Below, piece by piece: positions 51,010 through 59,791 of a DNA stretch of 64,000 bases; the stretch's first letter is position 1; each line of letters starts with the position of its first letter. Made by a program: the position numbers and the translations under genes. The notes under the pieces were generated by a model, which was given only the letters and a program-made list of their open reading frames with translations, did not search any database and had not been told where the DNA came from. The stretch lies in NCBI RefSeq assembly GCF_001183605.1, contig NZ_LFXJ01000005.1, positions 868,001 to 932,000 of the forward strand, given 5' to 3'. Source of the stretch: Lysinibacillus xylanilyticus. Its GTDB lineage: Bacteria > Bacillota > Bacilli > Bacillales_A > Planococcaceae.

Positions 51010-51954
51010 TTAATCATTTTCTTGATACATAAATAGGATGTCTTTTGCCTGCTGTCTTAAAATATTGATTAATTCTTTTGGTTCTACAATTTGAGCATGT
51101 ACACCAAGTCGATAAAAGAGGGAGCTAATAAAATTAAGCTCACCTTTGTCTATAATAGAATCTATAAAACCTGTGCCATCTTCTTCTATGATAACTAAAT
51201 CTTCAAGGCTTGGCTCGCTTTTGCATTGTCGTACACCTTCCCTTGATAATAGTACATGTAAACGAATGGGTTGTTTAATCTCGTAGGTGTTGCCAAACCA
51301 CTCCTCCAAATTTAAAAATTCCTCTTTGTTTTCTTTGCTTTCTACGATAGAAAGAATACGATCTACACGAAACAATAGTACTTTTTGTTTAGTGAAATCA
51401 AAGGCGGGCATATACCATAATCCATCATGAGCATAAACACCGATAGGGTGAATACATTTCGTTGTTGTACCTGATTTGGATTCATATTGAATATGTAGAT
51501 TTTTATTTTCAATGGCTGCCTCTAAAACAGCTTTCAATAAAGGTGTTTCAATCGCTCGTTTCGGATTCCAAAACGCGATGTAGGATTGAAGTTTATCCAC
51601 TTTACGCTTCGCTTCCTCTTGAAGTGAGCTATAAAGCTTATGAGAAGCGGATTTAATTTCCGTATTAAAAGGTAAATCGCGGTAATAGTGCAGTGATTGA
51701 AACGCAAAAAAAATCGAAACTACCTCATCTTCTGTAAATAAAATAGGGGGAAGAAGTCTGCTCGTAAGAACAGTATAGCCACCGTTTCGTCCTTGTTCAG
51801 CGTAAATAGGCAAGCCCATATCACATAAATCTAAAATATATCGATGAACCGTGCGAATCGATATATTGAATTCATCAGCAACTTCCTGTGCAGTAAATTT
51901 CTTTTTTGCACTAACAAAAAGAAGGATATCTAATAATCGTTTTGCTTTTGACAT
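51010..51954 (-). CDS. YafY-type regulator: HTH_11 plus WYL domain
   Basis: 314 residues. HTH_11 at about 5-60 (KRLLDILLFVSAKKKFTAQE, ISIRTVHRYILDL), then a WYL domain at about 140-220 (IHPIGVYAHDGLWYMPAFDF, where the W-Y-L triplet reads W-Y-M) and a C-terminal WCX extension. Such proteins are ligand-dependent regulators usually divergent from their target. Here the divergent gene is a DHFR/RibD-like reductase 101 bp away, a common pairing. The start is supported by AAAAGGTGAG. Confidence 0.88.
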   Translation of the reverse strand: MSKAKRLLDILLFVSAKKKFTAQEVADEFNISIRTVHRYILDLCDMGLPIYAEQGRNGGYTVLTSRLLPPILFTEDEVVSIFFAFQSLHYYRDLPFNTEIKSASHKLYSSLQEEAKRKVDKLQSYIAFWNPKRAIETPLLKAVLEAAIENKNLHIQYESKSGTTTKCIHPIGVYAHDGLWYMPAFDFTKQKVLLFRVDRILSIVESKENKEEFLNLEEWFGNTYEIKQPIRLHVLLSREGVRQCKSEPSLEDLVIIEEDGTGFIDSIIDKGELNFISSLFYRLGVHAQIVEPKELINILRQQAKDILFMYQEND

Positions 51955-52055
51955 TTTCTCACCTTTTTCATTTAATCATGCCAGTAGTTGTCATGTTTTA
52001 TGATTAGTATAAATATTGTTCATGAGTTTTACAAAAGAGAAAAGGAGATGACGTG

Positions 52056-52589
52056 ATGTCACGAGAAATCATTTTATACATTGCGACTAGTTTGGATGGA
52101 TTTATTGCCAAAGAAAATGATGATTTACAATGGCTAGAAGAAGCAGAGGGCGAAGGGGATGCTGGCTATTCTGACATGTACCAATCCATCGATACCATTA
52201 TTATGGGCAAGAGAACGTATGATTACGTTGTAGACCATATTGAATCTTTTCCCTATTCCGATAAGAAATGTTATGTATTCACAACTTCACAAAGCGGTGA
52301 AAACGAACATGTTGAATTTGTGAATGAAGATGTAGTAGCGTTTACGAAAAAATTAAGGGAGCAGGAAGGGTCGAAAATTTGGATGGTTGGCGGAGCGGGA
52401 ATTCTCGATGCCTTCATGAAGGAACAATTAATAGATGAATTAATTATTACAGTTACACCACATCTTTTAGGCTCTGGAATCCCAATGTTTAAAGGTAATA
52501 ATCCTTATCAAGATTTGAAGTTAGTAAATACGCAACGCTATGGGCAAATGGTGCAAATGCATTATAAGGTGAAGAAAGAGGCTAAATGA
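52056..52589 (+). CDS. DHFR/RibD C-terminal-like reductase
   Basis: Start ATG 52056 after AAAGGAGATGACG; GTG 52053 is possible. 177 residues: LYIATSLDGFIAKENDDLQW, IIMGKRTYDYV, and IWMVGGAGILDAFMKEQLID are the RibD_C/dihydrofolate-reductase-like blocks, with GGAG contacting NADPH. Family members in Bacillus (YyaP, YwjB) have no known substrate. It probably answers to the divergent WYL regulator. Confidence 0.88.
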   Translation: MSREIILYIATSLDGFIAKENDDLQWLEEAEGEGDAGYSDMYQSIDTIIMGKRTYDYVVDHIESFPYSDKKCYVFTTSQSGENEHVEFVNEDVVAFTKKLREQEGSKIWMVGGAGILDAFMKEQLIDELIITVTPHLLGSGIPMFKGNNPYQDLKLVNTQRYGQMVQMHYKVKKEAK

Positions 52590-52670
52590 TTTATATAAGG
52601 GGATAGGAATAGAGAATAATTAGTCTATTATAGTTAAATATACACTAATCCCATAAGGGCCTAATAAGTA

Positions 52671-52719
52671 AAGCCTATATCTTAAATTACAAAGTAATAA
52701 AAGATATAGGTTCTTTTTT
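52671..52719 (+). terminator. terminator of the reductase gene
   Basis: AGCCTATATCTT pairs with AAGATATAGGTT over a 15-base loop; seven T follow. Confidence 0.8.
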
Positions 52720-52749
52720 TATTAAGGTTGTGTTCTCAAAGATTGTTGC

Positions 52750-52835
52750 TATTCAGCTAACGAAGCAGGTTAGTTGAACGAGGAAAAAATTACATATATG
52801 AAATAAGGCAATACATTGTTAAGATTTGATAGGTA
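52750..52835. repeat. short dispersed repeat, shared with 57376-57436
   Basis: TATTCAGCTAACG..., then TTAGTTGAACGAGGAAAAAA and AAATAAGGCAATACATTGTT occur here and, slightly changed, at 57376-57436. The first part recurs alone at about 53506. Remaining bases of 52590-53046 show no gene. Confidence 0.5.
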
Positions 52836-53046
52836 AAACATTCTATTGGGAAATTTTCAGAACAAAGGGATACTGTTTAAATATTTATATTTAGGAAAAA
52901 TAAAAATGAAGCGATATATTAAAAAATATACACACGTTTTTTTATGATATTGTTTCCGAATTTTAAATGCGAATTTATTATTTAAGTTGCCCTATACACA
53001 CTTGACTTCGTGCATTATTATTTTTTTAAAAAAAGAGGTGAATTAA

Positions 53047-53364
53047 ATGACTATAGTCGCATCGTTTGGAGAATTATTTATACCAATTTTTTATCTTTAT
53101 CAAATTATCTTTTATTTCTTTTTCAGAAAAAAAGAACCTAAAGAATCTTCTTTAAAGTATTATAAATTCACCTGTGTGACCAATTTCTTGATTTTTTGCG
53201 CGACTATTCCAGTAGGGCTTTTTATCGGTATTATGGCAACAGATAGCGGGGAACACCAGATGATTTCATTCATTTTAGGGTTTTTATTCATCACTGGTTT
53301 ACCATTACTATTCTTTACTTGGTCACTAAGAGATTATCTGATTTTACAAAGAAGCAATAAATAG
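53047..53364 (+). CDS. small membrane protein
   Basis: 105 residues after AAGAGGTG. Three hydrophobic segments: LFIPIFYLYQIIFYFFF, FLIFCATIPVGLFIGIMA and SFILGFLFITGLPLLFFTWS, with a basic loop (RKKEPKESSLKYYK). No known family. It is the last intact gene before about 1.5 kb of debris. Confidence 0.65.
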   Translation: MTIVASFGELFIPIFYLYQIIFYFFFRKKEPKESSLKYYKFTCVTNFLIFCATIPVGLFIGIMATDSGEHQMISFILGFLFITGLPLLFFTWSLRDYLILQRSNK

Positions 53365-53783
53365 ATACATAGACTGATGAAAAATGCATTCAACAACCAG
53401 AGAAATGAAGTCACAATGAAAGACTTGATTATTAAAGGAAATCTAATACAAAATACAGAAACATATCATACACTTAGATTATCTAAGTTCACAAAATTTG
53501 TTTTTTATTCAGCTAACGGGGGCTTGCTGCATCCATGCGTTCTCCTGTTCTTACGTTAAATCGGGGGGCATCGGAACCCGGTTAAAATACCTTGTTGCAA
53601 AAACATTTTTTGAAGTAGTTATGCCTGTTATCAGACCCAAAAATATCCGGAAGAACTGGATCGGCTACTGTCGTGGCCGTTGCCTGCTGCATATTTAAAT
53701 CATAAATTAGCCCTCATCTATTTAAGGTGGGGGCCATTTGACGCTTACGAATTAATTGGCGACGGTGTTGTTATTTCGAGTCG
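53365..53783 (+). other. mosaic of gene scraps
   Basis: MKDLIIKGNLIQNTETYHTL from 53416 runs into a GC-rich piece starting TATTCAGCTAACGGGGGCTT. Another plus frame reads YPEELDRLLSWPLPAAYLNH and IYLRWGPFDAYELIGDGVVI before it crosses into the next fragment. None has both start and stop in place. Not identified; composition shifts suggest several joined pieces. Confidence 0.35.
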
Positions 53784-54117
53784 TTATGCAAAAGAAGATA
53801 ATAATTGGTTGAATCTATCGCGCTCCTCTAAAAAAGCGCAATGGCCGCTGTATTGGAACGGAACTAGCATCGAATTTTTGATCAGCTTATTTGTTTCCTC
53901 AGCTTGAGTAAACGGAACGACTTTATCATAAATTCCGTGAATAATTAATGTGGGTACATCGATCTGACCGAGATCGTTGTAAACATTTTCATCTCTAAGT
54001 GTGACCATAATGGCAGAAGTCGCCCAATTCGCCGCTTTTAATCCCATTAAAACGAACCAATCGGATTTCGGTTCGGAAATATACTGAAAGAAAAAATTCC
54101 TCGTTTGGTCTTGCAGG
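53784..54117 (-). pseudogene. C-terminal part of an alpha/beta hydrolase
   Basis: Minus strand: SAIMVTLRDENVYNDLGQID, VPTLIIHGIYDKVVPFTQAE and FQYSGHCAFLEERDRFNQLL end in a stop at 53784. VPTLIIHG-x-x-D-x-V-V-P holds the catalytic Asp and SGHC the catalytic His of the fold. The N-terminal half with the nucleophile is missing; past about 54117 the sequence belongs to a different gene. Confidence 0.7.
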
Positions 54118-54120
54118 TTT

Positions 54121-54348
54121 AGACTAAAGGAAATCTTAGCTGACAAGGTTATATCTATTGAACACATAGGAAATAGATTTGTTGAAAGTTTAGGTGCTAA
54201 ACCCATTTTAAATATTGCTATCGGAGTAAATGATTTAGAGGTAGTTAGCGATTTTATTGAGCCTTTAAAACAAATAGGATATGAATTTATTTCATTAAAT
54301 CTTAAGAAATACGCTAAGTTTTTATTAATAATTATTCTATATAATTAG
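54121..54348 (+). pseudogene. fragment of a GrpB-family (UPF0157) nucleotidyltransferase-like protein
   Basis: Plus strand: LKEILADKVISIEHIGNRFV, ESLGAKPILNIAIGVNDLEV and FIEPLKQIGYEF. I-E-H-I-G-S-T-S-V-x-G-L-x-A-K-P-I-I-D-I is the GrpB core; here several of its residues (ST, D) are already changed. Both ends are missing. It joins the hydrolase fragment directly, so a deletion or insertion event brought them together. Confidence 0.65.
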
Positions 54349-54880
54349 TACTATCTTGATGAAAGGGAGATAAAACACGAAAAAACCATTGCTAAGAACA
54401 TTGTTTTTTTACAGATAACGGAAATTAATTAGCCAGTGGTGATATTTCAACCCTAAAGCTTCTAAAAAACAGTTTTTAAGCGCACTCAAAAAACCTTGCA
54501 TTTTTTGTGCGAAAAAATGGACGTAAATGGAAGTTGATTAAAGTGTTTGAAAGAAAGTGAATGGTTAAATTTACTCTCTCCTCTCGGTTGGTATGTACAG
54601 CTGATTCGTGCGTAGTAGCGAATGCACGAGGCGTACAAGTATTAAATTGGATAACACAAATAAGCAAGTAAGCACCTGTTAGCTATCAATTTTGAATGGT
54701 TAAAATGTGAGTTTCCTTTTGGTCCCTCGTGTATACCAGGGTCAAACAGGTAAAACATAAAAAAAGAGTAAGGGAGCCAAAAGGCGATCCATCAGAGCCC
54801 GAGTTATCCGGATTAACTGGAAATTCTATCGGAAAGAGCTCTTACTATTAATATATTAATATAAGAAGAGGTATATAAAT
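54349..54880. other. non-coding region
   Basis: No intact gene. A short hairpin-rich piece (ATTCGTGCGTAGTAGCGAAT around 54604) and GAGCC/GGCTC-like matches near 54772-54835 are seen. ATTAATATATTAAT just before the RBS of the next gene may be its promoter -10 area. Confidence 0.35.
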
Positions 54881-55558
54881 ATGATAAAAAAAATAGTCAC
54901 AATTGCACTACTCATGATGATTCTAATTGTTTCTGGCTGTTCCGGAAATGAACAAAACAAACAACAAATACAACAGGAATTCCTCACTGTCGATGATCCT
55001 GAAAGTATCACTGTTCTTGTCAACAAAAAATATGCTTTTCCGGAAGGCTATGAACCGAAAGATCTCGTATATCCAAATGTTCCATTTATATTTAATGAAA
55101 AAATAGAAAAAAGAATGATGAGAGAAGAAGCAGCGGAGTATCTTGAAAATATGTTCAATGCGGCAAATAAGCAGAATATTCATCTAGCAGGTGTTTCAGC
55201 CTATCGTTCTTCTCAAACTCAAACAACCCTATTTAATAATTATGTTGAAAGAGATGGAATCGAAAAAGCAAAAACATATAGTGCTGTTCCTGGAACAAGC
55301 GAACATCAATCAGGATTAGCAATTGACGTTAGTGGATCTGATGGATCTTGTGCAGCAGATGACTGTTTTGCTAATACAGAAGAGGCAGCATGGCTAGAAG
55401 ATAACGCCCATAAATATGGATATATCATTCGCTTTCCAAAAGACAAAGAAAAAATTACTGGCTATCAATATGAACCATGGCATATTCGTTATGTTGGTGT
55501 AAATTTAGCCACTGAGTTATATAATAATGGGTTAACATTAGAAGAATATTTTGAGTAG
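54881..55558 (+). CDS. D,D-carboxypeptidase lipoprotein, M15B (VanY-like)
   Basis: 225 residues. KKIVTIALLMMILIVSGCSG is a lipoprotein signal (lipobox VSGC). The VanY-type domain has AYRSSQTQ, the zinc pair in GTSEHQSGLAIDVSG (His near 141, Asp near 148) and EPWHIRYV (Glu near 197, His near 200). It should trim D-alanine from peptidoglycan precursors outside the membrane. AAGAGG RBS. No vanHAX or vanRS genes are present, so no glycopeptide resistance is implied. A second M15 gene follows 590 bp on. Confidence 0.9.
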   Translation: MIKKIVTIALLMMILIVSGCSGNEQNKQQIQQEFLTVDDPESITVLVNKKYAFPEGYEPKDLVYPNVPFIFNEKIEKRMMREEAAEYLENMFNAANKQNIHLAGVSAYRSSQTQTTLFNNYVERDGIEKAKTYSAVPGTSEHQSGLAIDVSGSDGSCAADDCFANTEEAAWLEDNAHKYGYIIRFPKDKEKITGYQYEPWHIRYVGVNLATELYNNGLTLEEYFE

Positions 55559-56056
55559 CACCTGTGAGCAGAAAGAGAAAATAACAATGAGTATCATAAT
55601 AAAGTAAAAATTCCTCCAATGTTATGTGTGGGAGAAATTAATATAGTGGGCTCCTATTGAAGAATGGGGGCTCTTTTTTGAAGTTTAAAAATTGAATTGG
55701 TTTATTAAGTAACTGCCTATACCAATTATCCTCCAGGATGTGTATCTCAGTGTGAGATACAGTTAAGGCTTGTGATGAGAAGTAAATAGAATTTGAACAG
55801 AAGTTGGATAAAAAAATAAAAAATAGTTGAGTAAAAGAGATTCAGCAATAGGTGCTTTAATTAAAAATCATTGAGTTGTATATGCAGCTCTTTTTTTCTT
55901 ATTGCTATTATGATTATTTAAAAAAGACAAAATATCGAAATCATACAGTGCATATTGAAATTAATGGCAAATAGATTTTTTAGTGGATTTAAGGGTTTTA
56001 TTTCAACAAGAGGTAAGAAAAAAATAGTTAAGATTGCTTCATATTTTAAGTAAGTA
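55559..56056. other. intergenic region with hairpins
   Basis: Terminator-like GGGCTCC...GGGGGCTCTTTTTT (about 55648-55679), a perfect 9-bp hairpin TGTATCTCA-GTG-TGAGATACA (about 55740-55760) and GAGTTG-TATATG-CAGCTCTTTTTTT (about 55871-55898), similar to one near 57334-57355. No gene. Confidence 0.55.
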
Positions 56057-56113
56057 ACTTAAGACAAACTTAAGATTTATCCTACTTTTTTCTTAACTAG
56101 TTTTAATTATAAT
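56057..56113 (+). promoter_or_regulatory. activator-type promoter of the second M15 gene
   Basis: ACTTAAGAC (56057-56065) and ACTTAAGAT (56068-56076) are direct repeats one helical turn (11 bp) apart. A perfect -10 TATAAT is at 56108-56113, with no good -35. This is the usual layout for an OmpR/PhoB-type response regulator (such as VanR) activating a promoter. Which regulator is used is unknown. Confidence 0.5.
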
Positions 56114-56148
56114 CTTTTAAGTAAAGAAGAATAAGGGAGAAGTTAAGA

Positions 56149-57036
56149 ATGAAAAAGTTGGGCTTTTTATTAATTTTTGCAATTTGTTTGGGTGTAACAG
56201 CCTTTAAAATAGTACCATTCTTTCAAGGTGAAAAAGGTGTAATAGTAAATGCCTATAATGAGAATGGTGTTGTGGAGGGTAAGTTGTCTTCTGGAAATAT
56301 AAAAAAAGTAGAAATTCCAGTAGAACAAATTTATCAAGGAAATTTACTTTTGGTCAACAGTAAGCACCCAGTTCACAATGAAAGTATAAAATCAGATGTC
56401 ATCAATATAAATGCTCGCAAAGAATTGGTAAAAGGATATAGAGTGTTTAATAGCGAAACATATTTATCAGAAGATATAGCAAGTAAATTTTCGGATATGG
56501 TTCTTGATGCCGAAGAAGATGGAGTTTCTAGTTTCTTAATAACGAGTGGTTTTCGAGGATTTGATGAGCAAAATAAGCTTTATAAAGAAATGGGTTCCAT
56601 TCGTGCCTTGCCAGCAGGTTACAGCGAACACAATTTAGGTTTATCGCTTGATGTGGGAAGTACCCAAGGGAAGATGGAAGTAGCACCTGAGGGAGAGTGG
56701 ATTGCAGAGAACGCTTGGAAGTACGGGTTTACTCTACGTTATCCAGAGGATAAAACGGACATAACAGGAATTATGAATGAACCATGGCATATCCGCTATG
56801 TCGGTTTACCACATAGTGCGATTATGAAAGAAAAGAATTTTGTATTAGAGGAATATTTAGACTATCTAAAAGAACAAAAACATATTTCGGCTACTGTAAA
56901 TGGTCAAAAATATGAGGTCTTTTATTATCCTGTTACTGAAAATACTACTATTAATGTGCCAGCCAATCTTCGTTATGAGGTATCGGGCAATAATACGGAT
57001 GGTGTGATTGTGACAGTATTTCCTGATAACGTGTAG
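56149..57036 (+). CDS. D,D-carboxypeptidase, M15B (VanY-like), membrane anchored
   Basis: 295 residues with an N-terminal anchor (KLGFLLIFAICLGVTAFKIV), a VanY-type domain with TSGFRGFDEQ, SEHNLGLSLDVG (zinc His near 159, Asp near 166) and EPWHIRYVG (His near 213), and an 80-residue C-terminal extension after LEEYLDYLKEQ. Expected to remove terminal D-Ala outside the cell membrane. GGGAGAAG RBS. The upstream direct repeats suggest two-component control. It is not a close copy of the preceding M15 gene. Confidence 0.9.
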   Translation: MKKLGFLLIFAICLGVTAFKIVPFFQGEKGVIVNAYNENGVVEGKLSSGNIKKVEIPVEQIYQGNLLLVNSKHPVHNESIKSDVININARKELVKGYRVFNSETYLSEDIASKFSDMVLDAEEDGVSSFLITSGFRGFDEQNKLYKEMGSIRALPAGYSEHNLGLSLDVGSTQGKMEVAPEGEWIAENAWKYGFTLRYPEDKTDITGIMNEPWHIRYVGLPHSAIMKEKNFVLEEYLDYLKEQKHISATVNGQKYEVFYYPVTENTTINVPANLRYEVSGNNTDGVIVTVFPDNV

Positions 57037-57534
57037 AAACTCAAGGAAGGTGAGGGTGCGTGTGCGGAATTAACTGAACGAAATTGATGGACGGTATTTT
57101 TGGTACAAGCACTATTTGCATTGTATATATAGCTTTATTCAAAATCATTCTGCTCATGTTTAACTCGATTAATTTCAGAGGAATTTAGGAAACCCCAATT
57201 TTATCTTGAATCGGTTGTTAAAATCATATCCAGCTATGATTTATTTGCTAAATTAAATAAAGACATATTGCTTGTTGATATAGAGTGTGAACAATCACAC
57301 TTAAACTATCAGGGGCATTACTTCAAGATCATGGAGTTGCTTAGGCAGCTCTTTCTTCTTTATTGAAAAAATGGCACATTTTAGTTGAATGAGGAAATAA
57401 TTACATATTTAAAATAAGGCAATACATTGTTAACCAAACATATTATTTATATATAATATGTTTGGTCTATTTATATTTACATACGTTTGAAGGTTGTCAC
57501 CCTAATATAAAATAGCAGGCTTCTTTTTCTGTTC
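57037..57534. other. intergenic region with repeat
   Basis: No gene. GAGTTGCTTAGGCAGCTCTTT (57334-57354) is a hairpin. TAGTTGAATGAGGAAATAAT and AAATAAGGCAATACATTGTT (57376-57436) repeat the 52750-52835 sequence. A palindromic AAACATATTATTTATATATAATATGTTT-like stretch lies near 57435-57465. Confidence 0.5.
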
Positions 57535-58557
57535 TTAATAAAGCGAATGATAGATTTCACCCATGATTCCCTTCATTTGATGCATACCTGTATCAGTATT
57601 GGTCATCATAACAATTCCTTGTTCGAGGTGCGGATGGGCTACGAGCATACATTGAAACCCAACACCCCAGCCAAGTGAGGAGAATTCGAGCTTTTCGTCC
57701 GTGCCATCTAGAAATACGCCAAGGCCCGTCCATTCTTTACATCCTTGTGAGCGGAACAAATCATTTATTTGTTTTGTCGTAATGCCAATTTTACTTTGTC
57801 CTTTGACAGTATTCATAATATCCAGTAATAATTTTGCTAAATCTCCTGGGTTAGTCCATATACCGCAAGCTGCAAGATAAGGGTAAATAGAATATTTCAC
57901 TGGAATTATCGCTCCATTCTGGTCATGGCCACATGTGAAATTATCCAAACTCGATGTTGAAAGGGAGGTTGAAAATGTACTGTTTGTCATACTTAGTGGT
58001 TTAAAAATAAAATCATCTATGAGATGAGAAAAAGGTTTTTGCGTTATATCTTCTATTAATAATTGAATAAGACAAAAGCCTGCATCAGAATAGTGAAATT
58101 CACTTTCAGGCTCATAAGTCACTTCGATTGAAGTATGGCAATAGGGAGTTTTACCATTCAATATATCAACTATGGATGGCATTTCCTTGAATGATTCTAC
58201 GGGCATAAAACTGCCTTCAGGATCCACAATTCCAGATTGATGACATAGTAAGTTTCGTAATGTAACCTTTTTATGCTTTGTAAATGGATTGTCAGGAACC
58301 CTCCATGAAACTAGTTTTTTATTAATATTTTCATCTAAGTCTACGATCCCTTGTTCTACCAATTTCATCACTAAAACGCTTGTTAGAAACTTACTGATCG
58401 AGCAAGCGTTGAAAATGGAGTCTTCATTAATTTTTTTATCAGTACCTGCTTCTAGAACTCCGAAATGATCCGTTTTACTGATTTTTCCGTTTTCGATAGC
58501 TACAAGACTTAGGCCAGCTATCCGGTAATGCTCCATGCGTTCACGAATATTTATCAT
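57535..58557 (-). CDS. serine hydrolase (beta-lactamase/class-C fold), cytosolic form
   Basis: 340 residues, no signal peptide. CSISKFLTSVLVMKLVEQGI has the SxxK motif (Ser near 53), HYSDAGFCL the Y-x-N position as Y-S-D, and GWGVGFQ near 295 in place of the usual K/H-x-G. This class in Bacillus includes many proteins of unknown substrate. It lies head-to-tail with a methyltransferase 68 bp upstream and may share its transcript. The weak match at the third motif leaves activity uncertain. Confidence 0.8.
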   Translation of the reverse strand: MINIRERMEHYRIAGLSLVAIENGKISKTDHFGVLEAGTDKKINEDSIFNACSISKFLTSVLVMKLVEQGIVDLDENINKKLVSWRVPDNPFTKHKKVTLRNLLCHQSGIVDPEGSFMPVESFKEMPSIVDILNGKTPYCHTSIEVTYEPESEFHYSDAGFCLIQLLIEDITQKPFSHLIDDFIFKPLSMTNSTFSTSLSTSSLDNFTCGHDQNGAIIPVKYSIYPYLAACGIWTNPGDLAKLLLDIMNTVKGQSKIGITTKQINDLFRSQGCKEWTGLGVFLDGTDEKLEFSSLGWGVGFQCMLVAHPHLEQGIVMMTNTDTGMHQMKGIMGEIYHSLY

Positions 58558-58625
58558 CTTTTTTAGCTCCTAATTTTTTCTTAATTATAACAGAATAGCA
58601 GAACGCATGTTTGTATTTTGTAGTT

Positions 58626-59381
58626 TTACTTTATTAACCGTGCATGTATAATCATAGCTGGACTATCTTTTGTAAAGTCACTTTTGTTCCATGAGCCATT
58701 TATGTGTAACAATTCGAACCCATTTTGTTCTAATAGCCTTTTCATTTCCATTGGATATGTATAGCGAAGTCGAATTGAATCTTCGAAAGTAGCGTGTTCT
58801 AGCTTATTTATAGAACGGCAAGTTAAGATTTGTGAGATAGGGTCATATTCTTCACGATGCTGAATAGTTAGTTTTTCACCATTGCTATTGATTGAATTTT
58901 CTTCGTATTCATCCACGATAGACAGTTCGCTTAGTAGAGCATTTCTCGTATCAAATACAAATTCTCCTCCTGGCTGTAAGTGCTTTTTAACTGATTGGAA
59001 TAAAGCATTTTGACTCTCATTACTTAAAAAATGCTGAAATGCATTACTTGTCATATAGATGAAATTTGATGAAACAGGTAATTGTAGCTGCGTGCAATCT
59101 TGCACGGAAAAATGCACGTGTACATTCTGTTTTTTCGCTTTTTCAATTGCCAATTGCAGCATCCCTTCATGGATATCGACTGCATAAACATTGAAGCCTT
59201 TCTTGGCTAGTGGAATAGCTAACCGACCAGTGCCACAGGCTAATTCAATTATCGTATCGTTATTCGTGCTAAGAAGATTTTCAATAAAATATAAATCTAC
59301 GTTATAATTTTTATGAATTACATCATATTCAATGGGGTTTTCATATTTCTCTAAATTTCCACTAAACTCATTTTTATACAT
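58626..59381 (-). CDS. class I SAM-dependent methyltransferase
   Basis: 251 residues. IIELACGTGRLAIPLAKKGF is motif I for S-adenosylmethionine, VYAVDIHEGML motif II, VQDCTQLQLP and LQPGGEFVFDTRN motifs III and IV. Small-molecule methyltransferase, cytosolic; substrate unknown. GAGTTAGAGG serves as RBS. Probably co-transcribed with the serine hydrolase downstream. Confidence 0.88.
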   Translation of the reverse strand: MYKNEFSGNLEKYENPIEYDVIHKNYNVDLYFIENLLSTNNDTIIELACGTGRLAIPLAKKGFNVYAVDIHEGMLQLAIEKAKKQNVHVHFSVQDCTQLQLPVSSNFIYMTSNAFQHFLSNESQNALFQSVKKHLQPGGEFVFDTRNALLSELSIVDEYEENSINSNGEKLTIQHREEYDPISQILTCRSINKLEHATFEDSIRLRYTYPMEMKRLLEQNGFELLHINGSWNKSDFTKDSPAMIIHARLIK

Positions 59382-59474
59382 ACCTCTAACTCCTTCACCT
59401 TTATCTTTATTTAAGAGATATTGTATAATAAATCCAATATTCTCACAAATTAGATCGTCATAACAAATATAGGG

Positions 59475-59665
59475 TTGATTTCCGTTGCGGCTAGGGTGCT
59501 TTGGTGCTGTCGCTTCGCTTTCGCACAGTTAAAACATTGTTGCTGTCGCTTTCGCACAGAGCAAAGCTTCCTGAGGGCGATCGATGAGCAGCTTGGGCCA
59601 AAAGGATGTTGATCACGGATGTGTTATCACACAACGTGATGCCATGGCATAATTGATATGGAATC
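59475..59665. repeat. dispersed repeat, copy 5 (composite)
   Basis: GGTTGATTTCCGTTGCGG, then TGCTGTCGCTTCGCTTTCGC and GAGCAAAGCTTCCTGAGGG match copy 1 at 10361-10449; the end, ATGCCATGGCATAATTGATA, matches the ends of copies 2, 3 and 4. It joins both repeat types in one stretch, between the methyltransferase and Ku genes. Confidence 0.65.
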
Positions 59666-59791
59666 GTCATATTGAGGAGATTGGCAAACAAACCATATGG
59701 AAAGTATTATTACAAGCTATTGATAGTAATAGGCAGATTCTTTTAAAAAAGCATATCCAAAAACAATGGATACGCTTCTTACGTGTACATT

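Noticed and set aside
53680-53907. 75-codon plus-strand frame with WGPFDAYELIGDGV
   Set aside because: Its last third is antisense to the alpha/beta hydrolase fragment and it has no start signal. Reported only as debris.
54881-57036. Two VanY-like genes as a glycopeptide-resistance cluster
   Set aside because: No ligase, dehydrogenase or VanX gene is present. M15 carboxypeptidases are common in Bacillaceae and do not give resistance alone.
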